NCBI GenBank assembly: GCA_965197795.1
Contig: OZ240228.1
Span: 992,001-1,056,000 of the forward strand
DNA from: WHTK01 sp965197795
GTDB taxonomy: Bacteria; Chloroflexota; Dehalococcoidia; DSTF01; WHTK01
Reading direction: 5' to 3'
DNA: 64,000 bases
Shown: positions 34,639 to 43,787 of the stretch, one piece after another
How positions within the stretch are numbered: position 1 is the first letter of the stretch
Layout of the letters: each line of letters begins with the position of its first letter
Program-made: the position numbers and the translations under genes
The notes under the pieces: model-generated
Seen by the model: the letters and a program-made list of their open reading frames with translations, nothing else
Databases searched by the model: none
What the model was told of the DNA's origin: nothing

Positions 34639-35142
34639 ATGAACGGCGTAAGTTCGATCAAAGAAACACTGGGACTGGCGTGCCAGTACCTTGACGGGGC
34701 AATTCAGGAGACAGACTTGAAGACGCTGGAGAATAAGTTCCCCGGTGCCACGATAGGGCCGATTGGCGAGATCTACGGACACACGATCTCCGGCGAGGAC
34801 TGGGCCTTCAACGAACTGATCCAGGGTAAGGACCTGATCTTGAAGACCGGCGGCTGGGCGCGAAGCTGGGTCTGGAAGAGGGTAAGGAACCAGACTGGAA
34901 TGCTGTGGCGCGAGACCACATGACGGAACTGCAGGCGTACGGCAAAGAAGTTAACTAGGCGACTGACGCCTTCCTCGACGGTCTCACGGATGCCGACCTC
35001 GATAAGGCGATCGACTTCTTCGGCCGCAACGAAGCAATGGGTTGAGTGATCTCGGACACCGTTCTGGTCCACACGGCATTTCACGCGGGCGAGATCGCTT
35101 CGCTGAAGGGCGTGATGGGTCAGAAGGGGCTGCCGTGGTGAC
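34639..35142 (+). pseudogene. DinB-family protein, decayed
   Basis: The ATG at 34639 has a strong AGGAGG site and starts a DinB four-helix protein ('SIKETLGLACQYLDGAIQ', 'IGEIYGHTISGEDWAFNELI'). A one-base loss near 34860 shifts the frame. The second part ('LGLEEGKEPDWNAVARDHM', then 'TDAFLDGLTDADLDKAIDF' and 'VHTAFHAGEIASLKGVMGQ') is interrupted by in-frame TAG at 34956 and TGA at 35043. The third metal His of DinB ('H-x-x-x-H/E') remains. Two nonsense changes plus a frameshift make decay more likely than sequence error. The TGA is not followed by the GGTCT-loop hairpin seen in the true selenoprotein gene. Confidence 0.65.
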
Positions 35143-35199
35143 TACCGCGACTCGCTAGTCACAAGACGTTGTCAACAGCAGGACTCGAGGAATCGTCTC

Positions 35200-35231
35200 A
35201 AGGCAGGTCTCTCCAAGGAGGGGCCTGCCTT
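35200..35231 (+). terminator. Hairpin between DinB remnant and fdhD
   Basis: AAGGCAGG (35200-35207) pairs with CCTGCCTT (35224-35231), and inner bases can extend the pairing. Its weak T tract makes it a moderate terminator candidate just before fdhD. Confidence 0.45.
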
Positions 35232-35273
35232 GCTGCTATGCTGATCGCCATAACGCTGAATTGAGGCGTTGCC

Positions 35274-36125
35274 TTGGCAACCACGCTTAACACCAGAAGT
35301 CAGGTTGGACATGAGGTCCGCCGGTTGCGCTCCGGGACCTGGTCGAAGGATGACGACGCGCTCGCGGTTGAGGAGCCGTTGGAGATACGCCTGATCTGGA
35401 AGAAGGGCCGAACGACGGTCACCCGGAATATCGCCGTGACGATGCGGACGCCGGGAAGCGATTTCGAGCTTGCGGCGGGCTTCCTGCACGGCGAGGGCGT
35501 CATCCGCGCTCGCGAGGACGTCGCCGACATTTCCTACTGCATGGATGAAGCCGAGGATCAGGCATTCAATATCGTCAGCGTGACGCTTCGGCCGGACTTG
35601 GTCTTCGACGCCTCTCGCCTCGAGCGCAACTTTTACACGACCTCCAGCTGCGGGGTCTGTGGCAAAGCGGCGCTCGAGTTACTAGAGGTGCAAGGCTGCG
35701 ATATCGTGCCAACCGGATTCGAGGTCTCGGCGCAAGTTGTCTGTAGCCTGCCGGGGAAGCTTCGCGAGGCACAGGCGGTGTTCGAGAGGACGGGTGGTCT
35801 GCACACCGCGGGACTCTTCGACCGAGAAGGCCGGTTGATCGTCCTGCACGAAGACGTGGGCCGCAACGCGCTCGACAAGCTGATCGGTGAGCGCTTCCTG
35901 CAAGGTGGACTGCCGCTCTCCGACTCGGTTCTGCTGCTAAGCGGACGCGCCAGCTTCGAGCTGCTGCAGAAGGCGCTGGTGGCGCGCATCCCGGTCGTCG
36001 CGTCCGTGGGGGCGCCGTCCAGCCTCGCGGTAGAGCTGGCCGGGTCGTTTAACATAACGCTCTGCGGCTTCGTCAAATCGGATTCGTTGAACGTTTACAG
36101 CGCTCCCGAACGTCTGGCTGATTAG
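35274..36125 (+). CDS. fdhD: Formate dehydrogenase accessory sulfurtransferase
   Basis: A 283-residue FdhD. It contains 'NIAVTMRTPGSDFELAAGFL' near residue 49, the persulfide Cys pair in 'TTSSCGVCGKAALELL' near residue 125, 'TGGLHTAGLFDREGRLIVLH', 'EDVGRNALDKLIGERFL', and 'LSGRASFELLQKALVARIPV'. It delivers sulfur from a cysteine desulfurase to the bis-MGD molybdenum centre of formate dehydrogenase. It starts at TTG 35274. It lies 73 bases before the Sec-containing formate dehydrogenase gene, which is surely its client. Confidence 0.95.
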   Translation: MATTLNTRSQVGHEVRRLRSGTWSKDDDALAVEEPLEIRLIWKKGRTTVTRNIAVTMRTPGSDFELAAGFLHGEGVIRAREDVADISYCMDEAEDQAFNIVSVTLRPDLVFDASRLERNFYTTSSCGVCGKAALELLEVQGCDIVPTGFEVSAQVVCSLPGKLREAQAVFERTGGLHTAGLFDREGRLIVLHEDVGRNALDKLIGERFLQGGLPLSDSVLLLSGRASFELLQKALVARIPVVASVGAPSSLAVELAGSFNITLCGFVKSDSLNVYSAPERLAD

Positions 36126-36198
36126 CCCCGCGTGAAAGGGCCAAGCAGGCCTTTACCGGCGATCCTGCCCTGGCTAAGCTAATCGACAAGGGGGTGTG

Positions 36199-38113
36199 AT
36201 GCCCAAGCGTTACACGAGGTTGACCCAGCCGCTGATAAGGCGAGGTGGGGAGCTCAAGCCGGCAACGTGGGATGAGGCGCTCGCCGCCGCGGTTGAGGGC
36301 TTTCGCGACACCGTCGCCGCACACGGTCCCGACAGCTTCGGCCTGTTCTCTTGCTCCAAGGCGACCAACGAGGTCAATTACCTGGCCCAGAAGTTCGCGC
36401 GACAGGTCATCGGTGCCAACAATATCGATTCCTGCAACCGCACTTGACACGCTCCTAGCGTCGTCGGTCTGACGACGGTTTTCGGAGCCGGCGGCGGAAC
36501 GAGCTCCTACAAAGAGGCTGAAGAGACGGAGCTCATCATCCTCTGGGGCTCCAATGCGCGCGAAACACACCCGATTTACTTCCACCACGTGATGAAGGCG
36601 GTCAACCGTGGCGCTCGGCTGGTCGCCGTCGACCCGCGCCGGACGCAGTCGGTCCAGTGGGCCGACCTATGGCTTGGCCTCGATGTCGGCTCCGACATCG
36701 CGCTGGCCAACGCCATCGGCTGGGAAATCATCGCCGCGTGCTTGCAAAACGCAGCGTTTATCAAGCACTCCACTGTTGGCTTCGAGGCGTACGAGAAGAG
36801 CGTTCAGCCCTACACGCTGGAATACGCTCAGCAGGTCACTCAGGTCCCGGCCGAAGCGATCCGCGAGCTGGCGCACGCCTACGCCCGGGCAGACCGCGCG
36901 CAACTGTGCTGGACGCTGGGTATCACGGAGCATCACAACGCCGTCGACAACGTGCTCGCGCTCTGCAACCTGGCACTGCTCACCGGGCATATCGGACGCT
37001 ACGGCTCCGGGTTGGTGCCGCTACGTGGTCAGACCAACGTACAGGGCGGTGGCGACATGGGTGGCCTGCCGAACCGCCTGCCGGGCGGCAACGACGTCGC
37101 AAATGACGAGCAGCGCCGCCCTTCGAACGCGTCTACGGAGGGCCCCTGCCAACCAAACCCGGCAAGAACCTGAGCGAGATGTTCGACGCGATGGAGCTGG
37201 GCGAGCTGCGGTCGTTGTACGTAATCGGTGAGAACCCGGCCAGTCGGAGGCGGATACAGGGCGTGCCGTCAGGATAATGTCCGGCCTCGATCACCTGGTT
37301 GTCCAGGACATCTTCCTCACGGCGACGGCGGAGCTTGCCGACGTTGTGTTCCCGGCCACGGCCTCATGGTGCGAAGCTGAAGGCACCGTCACGAGCTCGG
37401 AGCGCCGGGTGCAACGTGTACGGAAAGCCCTGAACCCGCCACCGGGTGCACGTGACGATCTGGAGCTCATCTGCGAGGTCGCCAGATTGATGGGCCACGA
37501 TTGGGGTAACCCGACGGCGGAGGCGGCGTGGGACGAGCTGCGCAGCCTGTCGGACTGGCACAGAGGCATGAGCTACAGCCGGCTGGAGGCGCTCAATGGC
37601 ATTCCCTGGCCGTGCCCTTCCGAAGATCATCCCGGTAGCCAGTTCCTGCACGGCGGGCTCTGGGGCGATCCCCTCGAAGGCCCACCGGCGCCGTTCAGCG
37701 TCGTGGAGCATGAAGGGCCGGTGGATCAACTGAGCACCGAGTACCTCATACGCCTGACGACGGGCCGTAGACTCGACTCGTTTAACACGGGCGTGCAGAC
37801 GGCCGGCTACACCTCACCACTGAGGCGAGGCGAGTCGGTAGACATCCACGAGGAAGATGGCCGGCGCTTGCATCTCAACGACGGAGAAATCGTTCGCGTC
37901 GTGTCGCGGCGCGGCGCTGTCGAAGCGCCGGTGCGGTTCGACCCCACGTTGCGCCCTGGCCTCGCGTTCATGACGCTTCACTTCCCGGACGACGTTGCGT
38001 CGAACGTTCTAACGATCGATGAGACCGACCCCAAGTCGGGCACGGCGGAGTTCAAGGCCTCCGCCATCCGAAGCGAAAAGCTCAGCGCTGGCTCAAGCCT
38101 GCCGTTGAATTAG
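36199..38113 (+). CDS. fdhA: Selenocysteine formate dehydrogenase, molybdopterin catalytic part (Sec at UGA 36445; two one-base frameshifts)
   Basis: This gene continues through an in-frame TGA at 36445-36447. The context is 'NNIDSCNRT-U-HAPSVVGL', the exact setting of the molybdenum-ligating Sec of formate dehydrogenases, and a SECIS hairpin follows. Sec is residue 83. Further markers are 'LIILWGSNARETHPIYFHHV', 'QGGGDMGGLPNRLPGGNDVA' and 'HLVVQDIFLTATAELADVVF'. The C-terminal MGD-binding domain holds 'TTGRRLDSFNTGVQT' and 'GLAFMTLHFPDD'. Single C losses near 37125 (giving R-R-P-F-E-R when restored) and 37243 (P-A-Q-S-E-A) shift the frame twice. The protein begins at 'RLTQPLIRRGGELKPATWDE', so the usual N-terminal Fe-S region, including the first MopB cluster, is absent; it is encoded at 40005. 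fdhB starts ten bases downstream. Confidence 0.93.
36445..36477 (+). promoter_or_regulatory. Bacterial SECIS element with UGA
   Basis: The UGA is followed, after 18 bases, by the loop GGTCT (36466-36470) closed by a perfect seven-base stem CGTCGTC/GACGACG (36459-36465 with 36471-36477). In Escherichia coli fdhF the GGUCU loop also starts 18 bases after UGA, and this loop with its bulged U is what SelB recognises. Spacing and loop sequence agree exactly. Confidence 0.92.
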
Positions 38114-38122
38114 GTCGCGCTT

Positions 38123-40008
38123 TTGGACCTGCATCTGATCCCAAATGCTGTGCCTGACGATATTGAGCGCGCCGCGGTGGACGTCCTGCTGGGAGAGCCG
38201 GTTACGGGTTGGGAGGTGAACCGTCGAAACGCCGACGTCGACTCATTCCTCGGGCGCAGCCGAAACGCGCGAAGTTCTCGTCACCTGCTCCTGCCGGCGC
38301 TCGAGGCGGTGCAGCGGAGGGTGGGATACGTCACACCGGGTGCGCTGAACTACGTCTGTCAGCGGTTGGAAGTCCCACCGGCTGAGGCCTACGGCGTTGC
38401 CACGTTCTACGCGCTGATCTATGTCGATCCGACGCCGCCGCGCGTCGCGCATGTCTGCGACGACCTTGCCTGCCGCATGCAAGGCGGCCTGGAGCTCTGC
38501 GACGCGTTGCAGCAGCGCCTGGGCCAGGCCGGCTCGCCGGCCCTGAACGGCCAGGCGACCTGGAAACGAAGCCCTTGCCTGGGTCAGTGCGAGCTGGCGC
38601 CTGCCGTCCTGGTTCAGCAGGCGGGCGAGGCCGCCGAGGATGTCGCGATCGCGCCGGCGAGCGAGGATGCGGTCGTCGAGCAGCTCAGGTCAGGCGGCGC
38701 GCCGGACGCCGACGTACGGCGGCACGGTTCGGTTTCCGCGCCGCAGACGCTGGAGGCCGCGAAGCACGACCTGCGCCTCTTGACCCGCGTCGGCCGGGTC
38801 GACCCCTGGAGTCTCGACGAATACCGAGCGACGGGCGGCTATGCAGCGCTGCGGCGTGCTCTAGACATGGGGCCGGCAGGAATCATCCGCGAGGTACAGG
38901 AATCCGGCCTGCAAGGACGCGGTGGCGCCGCCTTTCCAACCGGGCGCAAGTGGCAGGACGTGGCCTCAGCCGCGGTCCGGCCGCATTACGTCGTCTGCAA
39001 CGCAGATGAGTCGGAGCCTGGGACGTTCAGCAATCGCGTGATCATGGAGGAGGACCCGTTCTCGCTCATCGAATCGATGACCATAGCGGGCTACTCTGCC
39101 GGCGCCGAGCAGGGCTGCATCTACATTCGGGGTGAGTACCCGCTTGCGATCGCCCGACTTCGCAACGCCATCGACACGGCACGAAGGCGTGGCTTTCCGG
39201 GCGCCGCCGTCATGGATGAATCCGTCGATTTCGATATCGAGCTGCGAATCGGCGCCGGGGCCTACGTCTGCGGCGAAGAGACGGCCTTGTTCAACTCGAT
39301 CGAAGGTCTGCGCGGAGAGCCAAGGAACAAGCCGCCGTTTCCAACTCAGGCTGGTCTGTTCGGCAAGCCGACCGTGATCAACAACGTGGAGACGCTGGTC
39401 AACGTGACCGACATCGTCCTGCGGGGCGGGTCGGCCTTTGCGCAGACGGGGACCGAGCAATCAAAGGGGACCAAGCTGTTCTGCGTCTCGGGCGTGGTGC
39501 AGAAGCCCGGTGTTTATGAGCTGCCGTTTGGCGTGACGTTGCGTGAGCTGCTCGCGCTGGCCGGCGGCGTGCCTACGGGTGAGCGCTTGCGCGCCGTTCT
39601 GTTGGGTGGCGCGGCAGGCAGCTTCGTGACGCCGGACGAACTGGACGTGCCGCTAACGTTCGAAGGGACGCGCGCTGTCGGCGCGTCGCTGGGTTCCGGG
39701 GCCGTGATGGCGATAGCGGAAAGCGCCGACCTCGAAGGCTTTGTGTCGCGCATCGCCACTTTCTTTCGCGACGAGTCCTGCGGCCAGTGCGTCCCCTGCC
39801 GCGTCGGGACGGAACGGCAGGAGGAGGCGCTGCAGAGGCTGGTAGCGAAGCGACCGCTCGGTACTTCAGATGACGAGGTGGTGCTGATCGGTGAGATCGG
39901 CAGGTCATGCGTGACGCCTCGATCTGCGGCCTGGGACAGACCGCGGCCGCCGCCGTGCAGTCCGCGATCCAGAAGCTGGACGTGTTTCAGAACGGGAGAG
40001 CCTCATGA
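38123..40008 (+). CDS. fdhB: NAD-linked formate dehydrogenase beta subunit, NuoE-NuoF fusion (one-base frameshift near the end)
   Basis: About 628 residues. The N-terminal 160 residues are a NuoE-like thioredoxin domain with [2Fe-2S] ligands in 'HVCDDLACRMQGG' and 'SPCLGQCELAP'. The rest is NuoF-like: FMN loop 'GLQGRGGAAFPTGRKW', 'CNADESEPGTFSNR', 'GAGAYVCGEETALFNSIEG' and [4Fe-4S] ligands 'ESCGQCVPCRVGT' plus 'ASICGLGQTA'. The last ligand lies after a frameshift at about 39912, where AGG must be AGGG to give 'GEIGRVMRDASICGLG'. The subunit passes electrons from formate oxidation to NAD+. It starts at TTG 38123. Its TGA overlaps the ATG of the next gene (ATGA). Confidence 0.92.
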
Positions 40009-40964
40009 CATCCAGCCGGGCCGAGACGCTCACACGCCATGTCGAGCTAACGATCGATGGACGGCCGGTAAGCGTGCCGGAGGGCACGACGCTCCTGGAA
40101 GCCTGCCGTGAGCAGGGCATCGATACGCCGACGCTGTGCTACCTCGAGACGCTGACGCCGGTGAACGCGTGCCGCCTCTGCGTCGTCGAGGTCGAAGGCT
40201 CGCGTACGCTGGTGCCGGCGTGCTCCCGCGAGGCGGAGCAGGGCATGGCCGTCCGAACCGATAGCGAGCGGGTTGAACACAGCCGGCGCCTTGTCCTCGA
40301 ACTCCTGGCATCGTCGGTGGACCTGTCCTACGCGCCCTTGCAGGGCTATCTGGAGCGCTATGGCGCGCAGCCGGGACGCTTCGGCCCGATGGCGGCGCCC
40401 TCCGGCGAGGGCGAGCGCGACACCGCATCAACCGGGCACCATCACCCAACCGACGGCAGCGCGGCGACGGTGCATCAGCCGGCGAAGATCGACAACAACC
40501 TCTACGTTCGGGACTACTCGCGCTGCATCCTCTGCTACAAGTGCGTCGAGGCGTGCGGCTTCGACCACCAGAACACGTTCGCGCTGGGCATCGCTGGGCG
40601 CGGCTTCGATACGCGCGTCTCAACCGAGTTCGCGACCCCGCTGGCGGACTCTGCTTGTGTGTATTGCGGCAACTGCATCGCCGGCTGTCCGACCGGCACA
40701 ATCCTGTTCAAGAGCGAATACGACATGCGCGCGGCGGGCACCTGGGACGAGACGCAGCAGACGAAGACGGACACGATCTGCCCTTACTGCGGCGTTGGTT
40801 GCACACTGGAGCTGCACGTCCAGGACGAGCGCATCGTCAAGGTGACATCGCCGCTCGACCATGACGTCACGAGCGGCAATCTCTGCATCAAGGGGCGCTT
40901 CGGTTGGCAGTTCGTGCAGCTCTTCGGTGAGGAGCCCGGCGATGGGCCGTCGACGAACCCGTAG
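40005..40964 (+). CDS. Separate iron-sulfur N-terminal module of formate dehydrogenase alpha subunit
   Basis: A 319-residue Fe-S protein matching the N-terminal third of FdsA/HoxU-type formate dehydrogenase alpha chains. It has a [2Fe-2S] domain (Cys in 'LCYLETLTPVNACRLCVVEV' and 'VPACSRE'), two ferredoxin clusters ('CILCYKCVEACGF' and 'CVYCGNCIAGCPTG'), and then the MopB-type cluster 'TICPYCGVGCTLELHV' with its fourth Cys and Lys in 'GNLCIKGRFGWQFVQ'. It stops exactly where the protein at 36199 takes up the sequence ('RLTQPLIRR'). The His-Cys3 cluster that normally follows the [2Fe-2S] domain has lost its Cys residues ('HSRRLVLELLASSVDLSYAP'). It must dock with the catalytic part to complete the electron path from the Mo-Sec site to fdhB. 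Translationally coupled to fdhB. Confidence 0.9.
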   Translation: MTSSRAETLTRHVELTIDGRPVSVPEGTTLLEACREQGIDTPTLCYLETLTPVNACRLCVVEVEGSRTLVPACSREAEQGMAVRTDSERVEHSRRLVLELLASSVDLSYAPLQGYLERYGAQPGRFGPMAAPSGEGERDTASTGHHHPTDGSAATVHQPAKIDNNLYVRDYSRCILCYKCVEACGFDHQNTFALGIAGRGFDTRVSTEFATPLADSACVYCGNCIAGCPTGTILFKSEYDMRAAGTWDETQQTKTDTICPYCGVGCTLELHVQDERIVKVTSPLDHDVTSGNLCIKGRFGWQFVQLFGEEPGDGPSTNP

Positions 40965-40999
40965 GCCATCTCAGCCGCAACAGGCGTCGCTTAGATTCG

Positions 41000-41575
41000 T
41001 CAGCTCAGACAGACCGCGAAGCCGCATGTCGCATCTGAGAGGCTCAAGACGGCATGCACGACGGCGGCGCTGAGGAAGACGCGGTATGGGACGTTGAGGA
41101 ACGGGCCAAGCAGGCCGCGGTACAGCAGCGACTTTCCGTGAAAACCGGCGCGACGCAGCAGGTGCTCGGCGGTTGTCACGCCGAACAAGGTCATGCCCAG
41201 GCCCAGGACCCCGATGCGGCGGCTTCGTGCCTCGAAGCTGCCTCCGCCGCGAAGCACGCTGCAGGCCACGCGGACGAAGACCATATTGTGCAGGCCGACG
41301 AACCAGACGCGCACCACGGAGCCGGCGGCGTGACGCAAAAACATCATTCGTCCCGCGCCGCGCTTCGGCGGCTGGATGGCGACGAGGTCCGGCAGGCCAT
41401 GCTCGCGGGCGTTGTGATAGATGACGTGAGCGACAAGAGACCAGGCGAGCATGGTTGCCAGCGCTACCCATATCGATACGAAGGCGATTAACGTCACCAG
41501 GACAAGGGTGGAGAGCTGAGACTGGACCTCCCACCCGACCACGAATGCGGCGTCGTTGCCGGGCAGACTTCTCAC
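41000..41575 (-). CDS. Hypothetical membrane protein
   Basis: A protein of 191 residues or slightly more, with about three or four membrane helices ('LVLVTLIAFVSIWVALATML', 'VLGLGMTLFGVTTAEHLL', 'VFLSAAVVHAVLSL'). A Gly-rich cytoplasmic loop ('REHGLPDLVAIQPPKRGAG') follows the second helix. The frame is open upstream of the GTG at 41575, and AGGAGG near 41645 could serve a CTG start about 20 residues earlier. It converges with the formate dehydrogenase operon, 35 bases apart. No family is recognised. Confidence 0.55.
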   Translation of the reverse strand: MRSLPGNDAAFVVGWEVQSQLSTLVLVTLIAFVSIWVALATMLAWSLVAHVIYHNAREHGLPDLVAIQPPKRGAGRMMFLRHAAGSVVRVWFVGLHNMVFVRVACSVLRGGGSFEARSRRIGVLGLGMTLFGVTTAEHLLRRAGFHGKSLLYRGLLGPFLNVPYRVFLSAAVVHAVLSLSDATCGFAVCLS

Positions 41576-41911
41576 GAAGCTGACCGGGGAGCGCCGCAGA
41601 GCGGAAGCCTGGTTCAGTGCGATAGCGATGACCAGCCTCCTTCGCTACCTCTACATAATCAATATCGTCGGATCGCGTTGCAGCCGTACTAGAAATCGGT
41701 AAAAGACCTGTAAATACGCGGCTTATATGTGAATTCTCGGTGTCTCCGGCTCGGCTGATTAGCGAACCTGGCCCAATCCTGCCCTTCGCGCTAACGATGA
41801 GCACAATGGTGGCGGTTCAAGCAGCGACGCCTACGCTTCAGGCGCTCCACCGTTAGCTGGCTGTGCCCATGGCGAGGATAAGACCCTCGCTTGCTGATCG
41901 GTCACGAGGGC
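41576..41911. other. Intergenic gap without a recognised gene
   Basis: This 336-base stretch includes an AT-richer patch (41690-41740) that may contain the promoter of the membrane-protein gene. A small GCGAG/CTCGC hairpin at about 41873-41890 lies just past the end of the CoA-transferase operon and may help end its transcript. No credible coding frame is seen. Confidence 0.4.
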
Positions 41912-42589
41912 CTAACCGAGCTGAACCTCGCGGAGGTCGGGCGACGCCTCCAGTGGCGCGTCTGTGAGGGCGGCAACCTCGTCGACGCTGAAGCCGGGAG
42001 CGATCTCGAGGATACGGTAACCGTCGCCGATCGGCTCGAGGAGGCCGAGGTCGGTCATGATCAGCTTGACGACGCCGCGCGCAGTGACCGGGAGGTTGCA
42101 TTGCCTCAGCAAACGCGGGTGGCCGTCTCGGAGCGTGTGCTCCATCATGATGAAGATGCGCTGGGCGCACACGGCGATGTCCATCGCGCCGCCGATGCCG
42201 CCGCCCTTCTTATCGACGCCGGTCTTCCAGTTGGCGAAGTCCCCGTTGGCCGCGACCTCGTAGGCCCCTAGCACCCCGACATCGAGACGGCCGCTGCGAA
42301 TGACGCCGAAGGCATCCGCGTGGTGCAGGATGGCCGCGTAGTCCTGCAGCAGCACGGGAATGAGACCGGCGTTGACGACGTAGGGGCCTGCCTCTTCGAC
42401 GGAGGCAGCGCGGCCGTAGCCGACGAGGCCGTTTTCCGAGTGCAGGACGATGAACTTGTTGGCCGGCAGGAAGTCGGAGCACATCGTCGGCATGCCGACG
42501 CCGAGGTTGGCGATCCAGCCTTCCTGAAACTCAGCCGTGATGCGGGCGGCCATCATGTCGCGCGTAAGGCGCGGCTTATCTTTGGCCAC
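41912..42589 (-). CDS. 3-oxoacid-type CoA-transferase subunit B
   Basis: A 225-residue family I CoA-transferase beta subunit. The catalytic Glu is in 'IVLHSENGLVGYGR' near residue 52, and 'NLGVGMPTMCSDFLPANKF' precedes it. The Gly-rich 'GVLGAYEVAANGDFANWKTG' follows. It moves CoA between an acyl-CoA and a free acid through a glutamyl-CoA intermediate. The GTG start at 42589 overlaps the stop of subunit A by one base (TAGTG), so the two are translated together. The substrate could be a 3-oxo acid, glutaconate or another dicarboxylate; the sequence does not decide. Confidence 0.88.
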   Translation of the reverse strand: MAKDKPRLTRDMMAARITAEFQEGWIANLGVGMPTMCSDFLPANKFIVLHSENGLVGYGRAASVEEAGPYVVNAGLIPVLLQDYAAILHHADAFGVIRSGRLDVGVLGAYEVAANGDFANWKTGVDKKGGGIGGAMDIAVCAQRIFIMMEHTLRDGHPRLLRQCNLPVTARGVVKLIMTDLGLLEPIGDGYRILEIAPGFSVDEVAALTDAPLEASPDLREVQLG

Positions 42590-43350
42590 TAGTTACCTCC
42601 AGGCTTCGCGGGTTGAGCCGGCGTAAACGGGACCGAAACGTGGAAGATGCCGTCCGGCGGTATCTTGACCAGCCGCTGAACGAAGATGCCCGACGTGTGG
42701 ATCTGCTCCGGCTCCAGCGACCCGATGGGAAGTACGTCCTCCGCTTCGGCGATCGTGATTCGGGCCGCGGTGGCCATGAGTGGGTTGAAGTTGCGCTCCG
42801 AGCCTTTGTAGCAGAGGTTGCCGAATTCGTCGGCCCGCCAGGCACGGACGAAGGCGTAATCGGCGGTGATTGCCTCTTCCATCAGGTAGTCGCGGCCGTT
42901 GAACTCTCGGTGCTCCTTGCCTTCGGCCAGCTGCGTGCCAACGGCCGCCGGCGTGTAGAACGCCGGGATGCCGGCGCCGCCGGCGCGGATGCGCTCCGCT
43001 AGCGTGCCCTGGGGGACGAGCTCCGCCTCGAGCTCGCCGGCCTCATCCAGCTCTTCGACGACCGACTTACGCGACGGGTGCGTCGAAGCGGTGAACGCCA
43101 TGATGACCTTGCGCACCCGGTGCTGCTCCAGCAAGTCGATGGCCGAAACGTCGCCGAGTCTGATGCCTCCGCCGCCCGTCCCGGCGGCATTGAGGATGAG
43201 GCTAAGGTCCTTCGCACCTTGTTCGTAAAGCGCCTTGACCAGGTTGTGCGGAACGCCGGCGCCGAAGCCGCCGATCAGGATGCTCGAGCCGTCGGCAATG
43301 TCCACGACGGCCTCCGTGAAGCTGGCCACGGTCTTGCTGCGTGTCTGCAT
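42589..43350 (-). CDS. 3-oxoacid-type CoA-transferase subunit A
   Basis: A 253-residue alpha subunit with 'DGSSILIGGFGAGVPHNLVK' near residue 20 (family I signature), 'LSLILNAAGTGGGGIRLGDV', and 'AGIPAFYTPAAVGTQLAEGK' near residue 125. It pairs with subunit B to form the active transferase. Upstream in the same operon lie the DUF35, thiolase-like and hydroxyacid oxidase genes, which points to breakdown of a CoA-activated acid. The stop is two bases from the GTG of subunit B on the coding strand. Confidence 0.88.
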   Translation of the reverse strand: MQTRSKTVASFTEAVVDIADGSSILIGGFGAGVPHNLVKALYEQGAKDLSLILNAAGTGGGGIRLGDVSAIDLLEQHRVRKVIMAFTASTHPSRKSVVEELDEAGELEAELVPQGTLAERIRAGGAGIPAFYTPAAVGTQLAEGKEHREFNGRDYLMEEAITADYAFVRAWRADEFGNLCYKGSERNFNPLMATAARITIAEAEDVLPIGSLEPEQIHTSGIFVQRLVKIPPDGIFHVSVPFTPAQPAKPGGN

Positions 43351-43352
43351 CG

Positions 43353-43775
43353 TCAGCCGGCGGGCCGGAACTTCGGCAACGTGACGCTGTCGGTCACGTC
43401 GTCGAAGACGACCTCGACCGACATGCCGACCTTGATGTTCGCCGGGTCCGGCTCGATCTCCACGAGATTGCTGGGGAAGCGCGCGCCGTCCTCGAGCTCG
43501 ACGATGCAGGCGACGTAGGGGACGTGATCGGCGAAAGCCGGCGTCGGTCCACGGTGGACGATCGAGAAACCGAGCAGCGTCCCCTTACCAGAGGACTGAA
43601 CCCACTGCGTATTGCGAGAGAAGCAGTTGGGGCAGATGGCGCGGGGATAGAAGTAATGCTTTCCGCAATCGTTGCAGAGCATGATCCAGAGCTGGTGCTG
43701 CTTCGTCTTCTCCCAGTAGTAGTCCCATTCCGGCTGCAAAAGAGGAAGCGGGCGACTGTAGGCGCTGGTTGTCAT
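43353..43775 (-). CDS. DUF35 zinc-ribbon/OB-fold protein
   Basis: A 140-residue protein with a rubredoxin-like zinc ribbon 'LCNDCGKHYFYPRAICPNCF' (about residues 33-52) followed by an OB fold ('GKGTLLGFSIVHRGPTPAFA', 'VPYVACIVELEDGARFPSNL'). DUF35 proteins form complexes with thiolase-like enzymes and are required for their acyl-CoA chemistry. The thiolase-like gene directly upstream is the obvious partner (12-base gap). Two bases separate it from the CoA-transferase alpha gene. Confidence 0.9.
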   Translation of the reverse strand: MTTSAYSRPLPLLQPEWDYYWEKTKQHQLWIMLCNDCGKHYFYPRAICPNCFSRNTQWVQSSGKGTLLGFSIVHRGPTPAFADHVPYVACIVELEDGARFPSNLVEIEPDPANIKVGMSVEVVFDDVTDSVTLPKFRPAG

Positions 43776-43787
43776 CGGACCGTCTTT

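Noticed and set aside
34639..35142. TGA in the DinB remnant as a second selenocysteine codon
   Set aside because: No GGTCT-loop hairpin follows at the right distance, the position fits Trp in the family, and a TAG and a frameshift are also present, so decay explains it better.
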